Part shown: positions 50,180 through 60,102 of the stretch, piece after piece
How positions within the stretch are numbered: the stretch's first letter is position 1
How the letters are laid out: every line of letters starts with the position of its first letter
From: Gammaproteobacteria bacterium
GTDB taxonomy: Bacteria > Pseudomonadota > Gammaproteobacteria > Burkholderiales > Burkholderiaceae_C
Direction: 5' to 3'
NCBI GenBank assembly: GCA_025359085.1
Contig: JANYHL010000082.1
Coordinates: 1 to 64,000 of the forward strand
Length of the DNA stretch: 64,000 bases
Program-made: the position numbers and the translations under genes
Notes under the pieces: model-generated
The model's database searches: none
The model's input: only the letters and a program-made list of their open reading frames with translations
Told to the model about the DNA's origin: nothing

Positions 50180-51616
50180 CTACGGAACGAAGTATGAAAA
50201 TTTTCGTTCGTGATCAAGCAGAGGGCGATAGGGAAATGCAAGCGGCGCCAATAGATCGAAATCAAGCGGTATTGACAACTGTCTATGGCCTAGCGCGACC
50301 AGTTGTTGACGCAGGCCGGCATCGACAGCCGCACGTTCACTGTTGGTCTGGAGGGTCAATTTGACGCCGCCAGCGTCGTTTTTTTCGATTCTGAAGGCAC
50401 CGGTGAGTTGGTCAGCGACCGCATGATCCAGGTAGATCAGCTCCTTGATGCTCTCGACCGAGGGCATTCCGGTGGGCCGGTCCTGGATACGACCCTTAAC
50501 GACCACCACGGGCAACCAGGGCGCGGTGGTTTGTGCAAGTTGGGCGGCTTTGGCTGCGTCTTGCCGGCTTACCCGTTTGCCAAAATCGCCTGTGCTGTAG
50601 CGCGGCAGGGCAATGATGGCCTGCGGGTCAAGCATGGTAAAGCACAGCTCACCAAATCCATCCGAATCCGGATTCAACACTTCGATATAACAACGCAGCG
50701 GGTTGTAGCAAAAAACGCAGGGTACCGAACCAACGTCAGACTTGCCGCTCAGCAATTGCGCCATCTCCGGTTGAAGGCGCATGGCGCGGCGCATTCGGAT
50801 GGTCTCGCGGGTTTCAAACAACAAGTTCAAACCCAGTTCTCCGACGCCAAAAGAACTGCCGATCAGACGCTGCGAGTCATGGTCGGGATCGAACCCCATG
50901 CGCGCGGCCAGGTAGTCGCGCTGGGCTTCAACCAGCACTTCTTCGCCGATGATCACACTGGTATTGAGCGCCTTCCAGTCGACACCGGCAACGCGCGCCT
51001 CATCAAGCAAGCGCCGGATGAACAAAGGATCGGTACACAGCAGCGTCTGCTGAAAGCGGGGGCCGACGTCGCGCAGGATGGCGCATGCCATGTCCTCGCG
51101 CACACTGACGTTGGCGACAGCCACGGCACGGGAACGAAACACCACGCCCATCGGCAGGCAGTTCACCAGCAATGTGGCGTACTGGTCCACTTTAAACACG
51201 TCTTGCAGACCCAGGTCGATGTCAAACCACGAGGTTTCGTGCTGCCCGCGCGCCGTGAGCCTGAAGCCGAAGCTGTGGCCACCGCGTCCGGAACTGGTCA
51301 ACACATCGGCTAATTCCCTAGCTGGCGTGGGCCGCGCCAGTTGGTCCAACGAGAAGCGCCCGAAAGTATTGTCCTTGGTAAGGACCGGTAACGCGAGCAA
51401 ATCGGTTTGGGCGCTCAGGCTTGAAGGCTCGACTCGGTGCTCCTGCAGCAGCGCCCGGTAGGCTGCGCTGCATCGAGCGGCCTGAATGGCGGCTCGCACG
51501 GCACCGCGCCGTGAGCTTGCCAGCATGCGTTCGCCGTCCATGCGCCTGCCGTAGCTAAGCAGGAGTTTGCGAAGCAGTCGTACGGCAGCAACTGGAAAGA
51601 GGGGCAACAGGTTCAC
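50180..51616 (-). CDS. Phenylacetate-CoA ligase (PaaK)-like / coenzyme F390 synthetase-like adenylating enzyme
   Basis: LALPVLTKDNT, LTSSGRGGHSFG, VIIGEEVL, GSSFGVGELGLNL, YSTGDFGKR motifs; GTG start at 51616 proposed (ORF track shows 51709). Confidence 0.7.
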   Translation of the reverse strand: MNLLPLFPVAAVRLLRKLLLSYGRRMDGERMLASSRRGAVRAAIQAARCSAAYRALLQEHRVEPSSLSAQTDLLALPVLTKDNTFGRFSLDQLARPTPARELADVLTSSGRGGHSFGFRLTARGQHETSWFDIDLGLQDVFKVDQYATLLVNCLPMGVVFRSRAVAVANVSVREDMACAILRDVGPRFQQTLLCTDPLFIRRLLDEARVAGVDWKALNTSVIIGEEVLVEAQRDYLAARMGFDPDHDSQRLIGSSFGVGELGLNLLFETRETIRMRRAMRLQPEMAQLLSGKSDVGSVPCVFCYNPLRCYIEVLNPDSDGFGELCFTMLDPQAIIALPRYSTGDFGKRVSRQDAAKAAQLAQTTAPWLPVVVVKGRIQDRPTGMPSVESIKELIYLDHAVADQLTGAFRIEKNDAGGVKLTLQTNSERAAVDAGLRQQLVALGHRQLSIPLDFDLLAPLAFPYRPLLDHERKFSYFVP

Positions 51617-51617
51617 A

Positions 51618-52343
51618 TCAGTGATCGGTGGCTTCGGTGCGACGCATCCATGCCAGCAGCGCCGGATTTGTAGTCTCGAGATGCGCCTCCAGTTCACGCA
51701 GATCGCCAAGATAAGGCGCCACCGGCCCGTAATAATCGGTCAGGGGTCCTATCTGCACAAAAGCGAAACCCATTTGGCCCAGCGCCCGCGCCAGCGGACG
51801 CTCCATGGCCGCATACCAGTAACGAATCCCGTGGGCGAGGCTGAACGCGTACATCCGACGGTACAGGCTGAGCAGAATCTGGGGTGTATGGTCGCGCAGG
51901 TCTTGGTTCACCCTGGCTGGGTCTTCCTCGACGGTCACGCCCGCCAGCACGTCGCCGCGCCGGCGCCGGTAATCGTGGATCACCATCAGTCGGCTGATCT
52001 CGGCCGACTGCGCCGGCGGCGCCAGACTGGCACCCTCCAGCAAAGTGCTGCAATGACTCTGAAACGGAAAGGACTGAGTCAAGTCAGGGCGCACCAGGCG
52101 CACGTAGCCGACCAACTCATCACGTAGATTGAACGCGCAAAAATGCGCTGAACTGGCGTCATATTGATCGGTCTCGCAGCGCTGCGGGTAGTTGGCGGCA
52201 GGCAAAAAACCGCATTCCAGACAATAGACCTGAAACCGCAGTTCGAACACCCGCTGCATCAAGGCATTGTCCCGACCCTGGACTGCCTCGCAGCTGCGAA
52301 ACAGGGGGGCAAACTCCGTTGGATCGAGCGTTGAGGGGGGCAT
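51618..52343 (-). CDS. PEP-CTERM/exosortase system-associated acyltransferase (paralog 2)
   Basis: FELRFQVYCLECGFLPAANYPQRCETDQYDA, DELVGYVRLVRPDLTQSFPFQSHC, WYAAMERPLARAL...DYYGPVAPY; similar along its length to 47999..48808. Confidence 0.85.
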   Translation of the reverse strand: MPPSTLDPTEFAPLFRSCEAVQGRDNALMQRVFELRFQVYCLECGFLPAANYPQRCETDQYDASSAHFCAFNLRDELVGYVRLVRPDLTQSFPFQSHCSTLLEGASLAPPAQSAEISRLMVIHDYRRRRGDVLAGVTVEEDPARVNQDLRDHTPQILLSLYRRMYAFSLAHGIRYWYAAMERPLARALGQMGFAFVQIGPLTDYYGPVAPYLGDLRELEAHLETTNPALLAWMRRTEATDH

Positions 52344-52465
52344 ACGGGGTCCTGGTAAAGCGAGGGTTCGAGCGCAGTTGCTGACAAATCAAAGACAAGT
52401 TTGCGACTTGCCAGCCGCTGCCTGCTTGCGAAAAATCAAGGCAAACGGTTGGCCCCCGCCGGGGA

Positions 52466-53317
52466 TCAAAGCGCCAGCAAGGCGCGCAGCCGCGGCAGCG
52501 CCGCCATCGCGTTAAGCGTGGTGGCGGTGGCCAGTTCGTCCGTGCTGATGCCGCGCAACGCCGCTAGCTCTGCCCCTATGCGCGGCAGCTCGCCCGGCTC
52601 GTTGCGCCCCTGCCTGGCACCCGCCGTGCGTTGCTGCGCCGTTGTGTACAACCAGTGCGGCGGCATGTCAGGCGCATCGGTTTCCAGCACGATCGCGTCC
52701 AGTGGCAGGCTGGCCGCCAGGCGCCGCAACTGCAGCGCGCGTTCATAGGTGAGCGCCCCACCAAAGCCGAGCTTGAAACCTAAAGCAATGAAGGTTTGCG
52801 CCTGCTGCAGACTGCCATTAAAGGCGTGAGCAATGCCGTGCCACTGCCCGGTGCTGCCTGCGACGTCACGCAGGGCTTTGAGGACGCGGTCGACCGAGCG
52901 GCGCGAATGCAGGATCACGGGCAAGTCATACTGACGGGCCAGCTTGAGCTGAGACCGAAAAAAATGTTCCTGGCGTTCGCGCAGCGGGCTGACACACAGC
53001 TCTGGCACAAAGTAGTCCAGCCCAATTTCACCGATGGCCACCAGGCGCGGGTCGCCCTGCTGCTGTGCCAGCGCGGCATCGAGTCGATCCAGCGCATCGT
53101 CTTGCGCTGCCTTGACGTACAAGGGGTGAATGCCCAGTGCGTAACTGTCGCCGCCGCCGTGTGCCAGTTCCCGCACCGCATCAAAGTTGCCAACCTCGAC
53201 GGCAGGCAAAACGCAGTGGGCTACATTATTTATAGCTGCTCGCACCCGTACCGCCTGGGCTAGAGGCCAAAACTCTTGTGCATCCAGGTGGCAGTGGGTG
53301 TCAATCCAATTGGTCAT
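52466..53317 (-). CDS. TatD family metal-dependent hydrolase
   Basis: WIDTHCHLDAQEF; AIGEIGLDYF; VILHSRRSVDRVL; LETDAPDMPP. Confidence 0.93.
   Translation of the reverse strand: MTNWIDTHCHLDAQEFWPLAQAVRVRAAINNVAHCVLPAVEVGNFDAVRELAHGGGDSYALGIHPLYVKAAQDDALDRLDAALAQQQGDPRLVAIGEIGLDYFVPELCVSPLRERQEHFFRSQLKLARQYDLPVILHSRRSVDRVLKALRDVAGSTGQWHGIAHAFNGSLQQAQTFIALGFKLGFGGALTYERALQLRRLAASLPLDAIVLETDAPDMPPHWLYTTAQQRTAGARQGRNEPGELPRIGAELAALRGISTDELATATTLNAMAALPRLRALLAL
53229..53278 (-). repeat. Dispersed repeat family 1, copy H (inside tatD-family gene)
   Basis: tttatagctgctcgcacccgtaccgcctgggctagaggccaaaactcttg. Confidence 0.65.
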
Positions 53318-53369
53318 ACAGGTCCTACAGGGAAAGTACCATATCTTCGTCACGGCGCGGACACCAAAA

Positions 53370-54105
53370 TGTCATTTAGTCGCCGTATGCTTGGCTGGCT
53401 TTTTGGCATTGTCGCCAAATCGAATCTCGTCACTCCTTGTCCAACAACGAAGAAATGATCTCAAGCTGCGCGCCACCGGCGGCGCGGGCTTTGATCTGGC
53501 GCAGCCGTCTGGTCGGCACCGCCAACGTCTTTCTGATTGAGCGCACGCAGTTTCGCGGCAAGCAGGCTTTGTCTCTTTTGATGCTGGCGCCGCTGGTGAT
53601 ACCGGGGGTGATTCTGGGCATCTCGATCTTGGCCTTTGCCAACCGCATTGCCAATCTGTTTGACGACCTGTGGGGCCTGGAACTTGAATTTTTGCGCCCG
53701 GGCCTGCCGCTGGTGGTGCTGGGACAGTTCTCGTACATTGTGTCGATTGCCACGCTGACCATCACGGCGCGCCTCAAGCGCTTTGACCTCACCCTGGAAG
53801 ACGCCGCCTACAACCTGGGCGCTTCCCGCGCCGCGGTGTTTGCCACCATCACCCTGCCCTATCTGCAGCCGGCCCTGATTGGCGCCGCCGCCATTTCGTT
53901 TTTGATGTCGTTCGAGAACTTCAACACCACACTGATGCTGGTGGGGTCAGACGCACCGCTGACGGTCATGATGTATGGCCGCATGCGCGAAGGCGCCACG
54001 CCGGTGCTCAATGCGGTCAGTCTGTTCTTGATGGTGGCGTCGGCCTTGCTGGCCCTCACGCTGCTGCGGGGTTCAAAGTCCACAGATTCCAACCCGTCAC
54101 GCTGA
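53370..54105 (+). pseudogene. Decayed PotC-like spermidine/putrescine-type ABC permease
   Basis: C-terminal permease (LLMLAPLVIPGVILGISILAF, DAAYNLGASRAAVFATITLPYLQPALIGAA) open in ORF 53437..54105, but N-terminal TM segments missing; MSFSRRMLGWLFGIVA remnant in another frame just upstream. Confidence 0.75.
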
Positions 54106-54139
54106 AGCTTGGTGGTGAAGGTCGGCTGGTAAAGAATAG

Positions 54140-54174
54140 CCTGCAGATTGAATAAATTATCTTCAAATTGCAGG
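54140..54174. promoter_or_regulatory. Inverted repeat CCTGCAgaTTGAA...TTCAAatTGCAGG upstream of the ATPase gene
   Basis: Arms symmetrical about the AT-rich centre, ending 22 bp before ATG 54197. Confidence 0.5.
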
Positions 54175-54196
54175 TTTTCAGGCGTACCATGGCCCC

Positions 54197-55375
54197 ATGA
54201 TCCGACGCAACATCACACCCGTATTGCAACGCCTGGCCAGTCAATACCCGGTGATCACCCTGACCGGGCCGAGGCAAAGCGGCAAGACCACACTGGCCAA
54301 AAGTTTGTTTTCCGACAAGCCCTACGTCACGCTGGAAGACCCAGACCAGCGCCGCTTCGCCACCGAAGACCCTCGTGGCTTTTTGGCCCCATACCAGCAA
54401 GGAGCCATCTTTGACGAAATCCAGCGTGCCCCCGAGTTGAGCTCGTATTTGCAGGGCATGGTGGATGCCAATGCGCAGCCTGGCCGCTTCATCCTGACTG
54501 GTAGCCATCAATTTGAATTGATGACACAGGTCTCCCAGTCGTTGGCCGGACGCACTGCCGTGTTGCGACTGCTGCCGTTCACTTTGGCAGAGGTGCAAAT
54601 CCTGCGTGGCGCAAAAGGTGCAGAACCAGACCTGGCCCAAACCCTGCTGACCGGTTTTTACCCGCGCATTCACGACAAAAATTTGGACCCCACGCAGACC
54701 TTGGCAGACTACTTTTCCACTTATGTGGAACGCGACTTGCGCCAACTCGCAGCGGTGCAGGACCTGCAACGTTTTGAGCGCTTCGTGCGCCTATGCGCGG
54801 GCCGCACCGGGCAGCTGCTCAACCTCACCAGCCTGGGCAATGACGCGGGCGTGTCTCATGTCACCGCGCGCGCCTGGATTGACTTGCTGCAAACCAGCTA
54901 CATCGTGCATTTGCTGCCGCCCTGGTTCACCAACACCGGCAAGCGCCTGATCAAGGCTCCCAAGCTGTACTTTTATGATGTAGGCTTGGCCTGCTGGCTG
55001 CTCGGTCTGCGTACCTCAGAGCAGGTGGCTCGTGATCCGCTATGGGGCAGTTTGTTTGAAAATTTTGTCATCATGGAAGCCATGAAAGACCGCCTCAACG
55101 CAGGCGAAAGTGCCGAGATGTATTTCTACCGCGACTCCGAGGGCAACGAAGTCGACCTGTTACTCCCCACCGGCGGGAAGATGCACGCCATCGAGATCAA
55201 GGCCGGCGCAACGGTCAACCCCGACTATTTCAAGGGGCTTAAAGCCTTCGCAGCTCATCACCCTGCATCCATTGCGGGAGGTGGGGTGGTTTTTGGCGGG
55301 ACACAGAGCCAGGGTCGCAGCGACTGGCCGGTGCATTCGTGGTTGCAGTTGAAACAAAAAAAGGGCGTCGAATGA
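54197..55375 (+). CDS. AAA family ATPase with DUF4143
   Basis: LTGPRQSGKTTLAKSLF Walker A; FILTGSHQFELM; DUF4143-like GNEVDLLLPTGGKMHAIEIKAG. Confidence 0.92.
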   Translation: MIRRNITPVLQRLASQYPVITLTGPRQSGKTTLAKSLFSDKPYVTLEDPDQRRFATEDPRGFLAPYQQGAIFDEIQRAPELSSYLQGMVDANAQPGRFILTGSHQFELMTQVSQSLAGRTAVLRLLPFTLAEVQILRGAKGAEPDLAQTLLTGFYPRIHDKNLDPTQTLADYFSTYVERDLRQLAAVQDLQRFERFVRLCAGRTGQLLNLTSLGNDAGVSHVTARAWIDLLQTSYIVHLLPPWFTNTGKRLIKAPKLYFYDVGLACWLLGLRTSEQVARDPLWGSLFENFVIMEAMKDRLNAGESAEMYFYRDSEGNEVDLLLPTGGKMHAIEIKAGATVNPDYFKGLKAFAAHHPASIAGGGVVFGGTQSQGRSDWPVHSWLQLKQKKGVE

Positions 55376-55378
55376 GCG

Positions 55379-55443
55379 CAAAATTTATGGCTTTTAGGCC
55401 TCTAGCCCTTATGAGGTATGCGTAAGAAGCTATTAATTAAGTA
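55379..55443 (+). repeat. Dispersed repeat family 1, copy I (between convergent genes)
   Basis: caaaatttatggcttttaggcctctagcccttatgaggtatgcgtaagaagctattaattaagtag. Confidence 0.7.
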
Positions 55444-58400
55444 GCGTTAGATACTCGGCGCGCTTGCTGGCCATGACCTTGAAGCTGCGCAGAAGATGAG
55501 CCAGTTCGCTGTCCGTGATGCCGTAGAGCCGGGCGACCGTTTTGTCGTTTTGGGCACGCAGGGTATCTTGGACTTTGGCGGTTTGCGGCAGGTCTTTTGG
55601 CTGCACGTCAAACAGCGGAGCCAATTCGGCAAAGTCGTCCCAACTGGCGGCCAGGCTCAGGAGCAGCGCGTTTTTGGCGAGCTGGGCGTAGTCGGGGTTG
55701 TTACGAATCTCGTCGTCGGTCGGTTGCGGCATGGGCAGGCGGTAGAGGTAGGTTTTACTGATGTGAATCTGGATCATGAAACGCGCCAGCCAGTCCACCG
55801 GCACGCTGTTGAACCACGCCAAAGCAAACAACAGGCGCAGCGGAGACACCGCTTGCACATTCACTTGCCCATCCGAATTGAGCATATAGTTTTTGGGCGT
55901 ATTGGCAAAAACCGTGTGACCACTGCCACTGTTTTTTGGCAGTAAGGCAAAAATTAAGCTCCGTTCATTAGTATCACTGGCTACTTCCCTAAACCCCAGC
56001 CTCACAAACTCGCGGTCAAACCGCACAGCGTTGACGCGCTGCGCCACTTTAGCCTTGGGCACGCCCAAGTCTTGTGCCATGCGGTGCAGTTCCTTGCTAC
56101 TCAACCGTTCGTCAAATGCGGCAGCATCCAGCCAGTACTGCGGCTTGTCATGCTGGTGGCTGTATTGCCAGATCATCTTGCCTTCAAACAGCGGCAACAA
56201 GCCCGGTGCCTCTTTTTCAAGAAACAGGTCTTTGTCATCGGTCATGTGCAATTCACGCCGAAAATCCAGCCAATTTCCTGACAACGCCGGAAATGCTGAG
56301 TAGCACTTTTCAAGAAGAACCAAATCCGCACCGCTGCGTAACTCCATCAGCGCCCAATGCTCGGGCGAGAGGGTCTTCAAGGTGTCCAGTGGATAAGGAA
56401 CATGGCGTGCGGCATTGTTCAATTCGGCGGGGTCCAGTACGTAAAAGGCCGTGTCAATAACCTGGTCCTGCGCTGAAACAGGCGCACTGTTGACCACCTG
56501 CATCAAGGCGAATTTGTAGCTGCGGTGAACGTCCGGAAAAATCCCTTTGTTGTTCTCGAAACTCCAGAAAAACGGCATGTGGCAGTGCGTGAAGATATGT
56601 TTACGCAATACCGTTGAGCCTTCTTCAAACATCAGCGCGCTGGGCAACACGTAATTCAGACTGCCGCCGGCTGCCAGCAGCCCCAGGTTGCGCTCGACAA
56701 ACAGGCGAAACAAATTGCCGTCGCCCGCGCCTTTGTTGAGGGGCGACGCAGCGGTGTAGTAGTCATCGGCAACTTCCATTTCGCGTTTGGCAGTTTTATA
56801 AGCAGCCGCAATGTGCTCACTCTCCAACAACCGCTTTTGCACGGCGGCTTTCTCGGAGTTTTTCAGGCTGCGGTAGTTGCTGTGGTACTGCGGAAAGAAG
56901 TCGGTGTCCGAGAACTTGGTTTTGTCCCACGGCGGATTGCCCACGATGATGTCAAAGCCTTTTTGCGCCCCGGCAAAGGCTTCCGGGAAAGCCACCTCGA
57001 AGTGGAAGAAACGGTAGCGCGTGGCGTAGGCCTCAATTTGGCGGAGTGCGGCGCTTTTGCTTTTGCTGTCGTCAAACAACTGGCTGATGAGGTCTGGCGT
57101 TTTGCTCAGTGCCTCGCAATCGTCCCGCTTGCCCTCGGCCAACAGGGCGCGGCGGGTGCAAATAAAACTCAGCGCCCTTGAGAGCAGATTGAGCTTGGGG
57201 CTGATGGTGTTTTTCCACAGTGCCTTGGACTGCTCGACCTCTTGCGCCGTGGTGTCGCGCATGGCGTCCAGCTCATGCATGACGGTGCGCAGGTCGTCAA
57301 ATTTGGCACTCAGGTTTTCGACGAAGAAGTCGTTTTGCTGGACTTCAACCGCGTTGTACTGGATAAAGTCTTGCACGCTGGCCCCCATGAGCGAGTTGCC
57401 GTGCTGCACATGGTGCTCGATGAACGACAGCGGCGTGCCAAAGATAAAGCTGTCCATCCACAGCGACAGGCGCGCCAGCTCCACGGCAAAGGGGTTCAGG
57501 TCCACGCCAAAGATGCAGCGCTTGAGCAGGGCGCGCTTGAGAATTTGCGCGTCTTCCGGCATGTAGTCCAGATTCAGAAACTGCAGTTGCTCGCTGATTT
57601 TGGCGCTCTCGTCGGCCACGAGTTGCTGCAGGTCGGCGTCCGTGTCCAGCCGTGCCAGCGCCAGGTCGGTCAAATAGCCCAGCGCCTCGACCAAAAAATG
57701 CCCACTGCCACAGGCGTTGTCGAGGATTTTGAGGTCCATGAACGTGCGTCCGTTGGCATTGCCGCTGGCCGCCGCCGCAGCGATGGCGTGGTCGATGCTG
57801 GCCTTGACCAGCGGTTGTGACAACACGGGCTCGGTGTAGTAGCTGGCCGTGGTTTTACGGGAATTGCTGGCACTCTTGAGGTAAACGTCGCCTTTTTTGA
57901 CGCTGACTTCACGCCATGCCCGAAAGCCTTTTTCTTTGCGGATGTTGGCCGTATCGTAGGCATCAAAGTAGGCTTCAATCGTTTTGCCCTTGGTCGCGCT
58001 GCTCTCAAATTCGAGGTAAACGGCGTTCTCGGTGGCGCGTTCAAATCTAAACTCCAGCAAGCCTTCGTAGATGCGGCCCAAGTGGGTGACGCTCATGTTT
58101 TTGAAATCGCGCCGCGTGTCAAACAAGGTATTGCCCCGGTTCGTCTTGTAGAGCAATTTCTCCAGCAACTGGCGCAGGGTGGCGTTGTCAAAAATTTTGG
58201 GCTTGAGCAGCAAGGGCGCACGCGCCGGGTCAAACAAACCACCGTTGAAGAGGGGGATGTCAATGTCCTCTGCCCCCTCGTCCAGCATCTCGAACAATTG
58301 CTTGAGGGCGTACACGCCGTCGTGGAGCTGGTCTCGCTCGGTGCTTCGACGATGTTCCGTTGGCCGCAGGGTTTGAAAAATATGGGCCAGACTGTAGCGC

Positions 58401-59305
58401 TGGTAGAACGGATGTTTGTTCAGCAGAGCGAAATTTTTGTCCTCAAAGTACACCACGAACAGCAGGCGAAACAGCAGCACCACACTGTTTTCATAGACAT
58501 CAGCGAGGCTGGCTTTGGGGTTGGCTTTCTGGATGGCCTTGCCCATGATTTCGAACAGCGAATCCTCACCCGCATAGCCATAGATCACGGCTTTGAGGTT
58601 TTCTTCGACCGCTAGCGTGAAGTCGGCAGACGCAAAAATGGCCTGTTGGATGGCGCTGACTTGACCTGCCTCTGTCGGCTGCACATAGGTATCACGGCCA
58701 AAGAAAAAGGCAAACAATGCCAGCCCTTGCGCTTTTTCAGCGGCATCTTCAATTGCCAACAGGCGTAGTAAATCAAACTCGATGAAGGTTTTTTTGGCCG
58801 TGATTTTGTCGGTGTCGTACACCCGCCAAATGCGACCGTTGGTCAAAAAACCAAATCGCACCCGCAAAGTGCTGAGGTAGTCCTGAAGCTGATGATGTGG
58901 GTTTTGATTGCGATCCGCTTTGCCCGTGTCGAGGGTTTTGCCCCACGCTTTGGATTCGCAAATGGCTGTGACAAGAGCGTGGTCCCGGCTGGCAATCAGC
59001 GCATTTTCTTGTTCTGGGTGCAGCACCAAACAGTAATCGGGCTTGGCAAACTTACCCTGTACGGTGACTCCTACCTGATAGGCCTTTGCCCAGCCCAACT
59101 GGGCCAACAAGGGCGCAATAAATTTCTCTTCCAGTTGCGCCTCGTTACGGGCGGCCAAGGTGGGGGCATCGAAATGTTCTTTTAGCCAAACTTCCAAAGC
59201 GTATGGAATCGGCTTGGCCAGTAATTCGTTCGCCTTTTGGGCAATAAAGCCGTCATCGAGCAGCGTGTTGGTAAGCCAGGGCCGAGGAAATAGGTCTTGC
59301 GTCAT
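55433..59305 (-). CDS. Single-chain Eco57I-like (Type IIG-like) restriction-modification enzyme
   Basis: Methylase motif [16 protein letters not shown], motif [15 protein letters not shown]-terminal nuclease-like [14 protein letters not shown]; 1290 aa from [10 protein letters not shown]. Confidence 0.88.
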   Translation of the reverse strand: MTQDLFPRPWLTNTLLDDGFIAQKANELLAKPIPYALEVWLKEHFDAPTLAARNEAQLEEKFIAPLLAQLGWAKAYQVGVTVQGKFAKPDYCLVLHPEQENALIASRDHALVTAICESKAWGKTLDTGKADRNQNPHHQLQDYLSTLRVRFGFLTNGRIWRVYDTDKITAKKTFIEFDLLRLLAIEDAAEKAQGLALFAFFFGRDTYVQPTEAGQVSAIQQAIFASADFTLAVEENLKAVIYGYAGEDSLFEIMGKAIQKANPKASLADVYENSVVLLFRLLFVVYFEDKNFALLNKHPFYQRYSLAHIFQTLRPTEHRRSTERDQLHDGVYALKQLFEMLDEGAEDIDIPLFNGGLFDPARAPLLLKPKIFDNATLRQLLEKLLYKTNRGNTLFDTRRDFKNMSVTHLGRIYEGLLEFRFERATENAVYLEFESSATKGKTIEAYFDAYDTANIRKEKGFRAWREVSVKKGDVYLKSASNSRKTTASYYTEPVLSQPLVKASIDHAIAAAAASGNANGRTFMDLKILDNACGSGHFLVEALGYLTDLALARLDTDADLQQLVADESAKISEQLQFLNLDYMPEDAQILKRALLKRCIFGVDLNPFAVELARLSLWMDSFIFGTPLSFIEHHVQHGNSLMGASVQDFIQYNAVEVQQNDFFVENLSAKFDDLRTVMHELDAMRDTTAQEVEQSKALWKNTISPKLNLLSRALSFICTRRALLAEGKRDDCEALSKTPDLISQLFDDSKSKSAALRQIEAYATRYRFFHFEVAFPEAFAGAQKGFDIIVGNPPWDKTKFSDTDFFPQYHSNYRSLKNSEKAAVQKRLLESEHIAAAYKTAKREMEVADDYYTAASPLNKGAGDGNLFRLFVERNLGLLAAGGSLNYVLPSALMFEEGSTVLRKHIFTHCHMPFFWSFENNKGIFPDVHRSYKFALMQVVNSAPVSAQDQVIDTAFYVLDPAELNNAARHVPYPLDTLKTLSPEHWALMELRSGADLVLLEKCYSAFPALSGNWLDFRRELHMTDDKDLFLEKEAPGLLPLFEGKMIWQYSHQHDKPQYWLDAAAFDERLSSKELHRMAQDLGVPKAKVAQRVNAVRFDREFVRLGFREVASDTNERSLIFALLPKNSGSGHTVFANTPKNYMLNSDGQVNVQAVSPLRLLFALAWFNSVPVDWLARFMIQIHISKTYLYRLPMPQPTDDEIRNNPDYAQLAKNALLLSLAASWDDFAELAPLFDVQPKDLPQTAKVQDTLRAQNDKTVARLYGITDSELAHLLRSFKVMASKRAEYLTLLN

Positions 59306-60102
59306 GACAATTTCCCCTGCACCAGCCGCAATTGACGCCCGCAACGCGCCGCCAGCGTTTCGTCATGCGTGACGACGATAAACGCCGTGCCCTGGGTGCG
59401 CGCCAGTTCCAGCATCAGCTCAAACACACCGTCAGCCGTGGCGCGATCCAAATTGCCGGTGGGCTCGTCGGCCAGCACGCAGGCCGGGCGCGTGACCAGC
59501 GCACGGGCAATCGCCACGCGCTGGCGCTCGCCGCCGGAAAGCTCGGCCGGCCGATGCAGCAAGCGCTCTTGCAATCCGACTTTTGCTAGCATTTCAGTAG
59601 CTATCTTCGTAGATTCTACGGGGGCCAGGCGCCGAATCCATAAAGGCATGGCCACATTGTCCAGGGCGCTGAATTCGGGCAGCAGGTGGTGAAACTGATA
59701 AACAAAACCGAGGTACTGGTTACGCAAACGACCCTGCGCGGCGGCGCTCTGATGCGCCAGGTCCTGCCCGTGCAAGAACACCGAGCCGCTGGTCGGGGCA
59801 TCCAGCCCGCCCATCAAATGCAGCAGCGTGCTTTTGCCGGAGCCCGAAGCCCCGACGATGGCCAGCGTTTCGCCGGCGCGCACGTCCAGGTCCACCCCTT
59901 GCAGCACCGTTACATCGAGTCGGCCCTCGGTGAAGCGCTTGGTGATGGCGCGTGCACTTAAAACTATGTCCGTTCGTCCTGAGCCGCCGGTCCTGAGCGC
60001 GGCTGAAGGGCCCGCCAAGGCTTCGACAGGCTCAGCCCGAACGGAGGTGGGTTCAGCGCGCACCGAGGTGGATTCGGGCTGAGCGGTGAAAATATCATTC
60101 AT
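59302..60102 (-). CDS. lolD: Lipoprotein-releasing ABC transporter ATP-binding protein
   Basis: [60 protein letters not shown]; downstream of a lolC/E-type permease; repeat-derived N-terminus. Confidence 0.93.
   Translation of the reverse strand: MNDIFTAQPESTSVRAEPTSVRAEPVEALAGPSAALRTGGSGRTDIVLSARAITKRFTEGRLDVTVLQGVDLDVRAGETLAIVGASGSGKSTLLHLMGGLDAPTSGSVFLHGQDLAHQSAAAQGRLRNQYLGFVYQFHHLLPEFSALDNVAMPLWIRRLAPVESTKIATEMLAKVGLQERLLHRPAELSGGERQRVAIARALVTRPACVLADEPTGNLDRATADGVFELMLELARTQGTAFIVVTHDETLAARCGRQLRLVQGKLS
59584..59638 (-). repeat. Dispersed repeat family 1, copy J (candidate, inside lolD)
   Basis: gctagcatttcagtagctatcttcgtagattctacgggggccaggcgccgaatcc. Confidence 0.5.
59972..60042. repeat. 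Palindromic repeat family 2, expanded copy at the lolD 5' end
   Basis: GTTCGTCCTGAGC...CTTCGACAGGCTCAGCCCGAAC; right arm identical to the ileS copy; translated as [25 protein letters not shown]. Confidence 0.85.

Noticed and set aside
55433-59305. Possible BREX PglX methylase or full defence system
   Set aside because: No brxA/B/C, pglZ or other BREX/DISARM partners nearby; the N-terminal nuclease-like region fits a single-chain Type IIG-like enzyme better.
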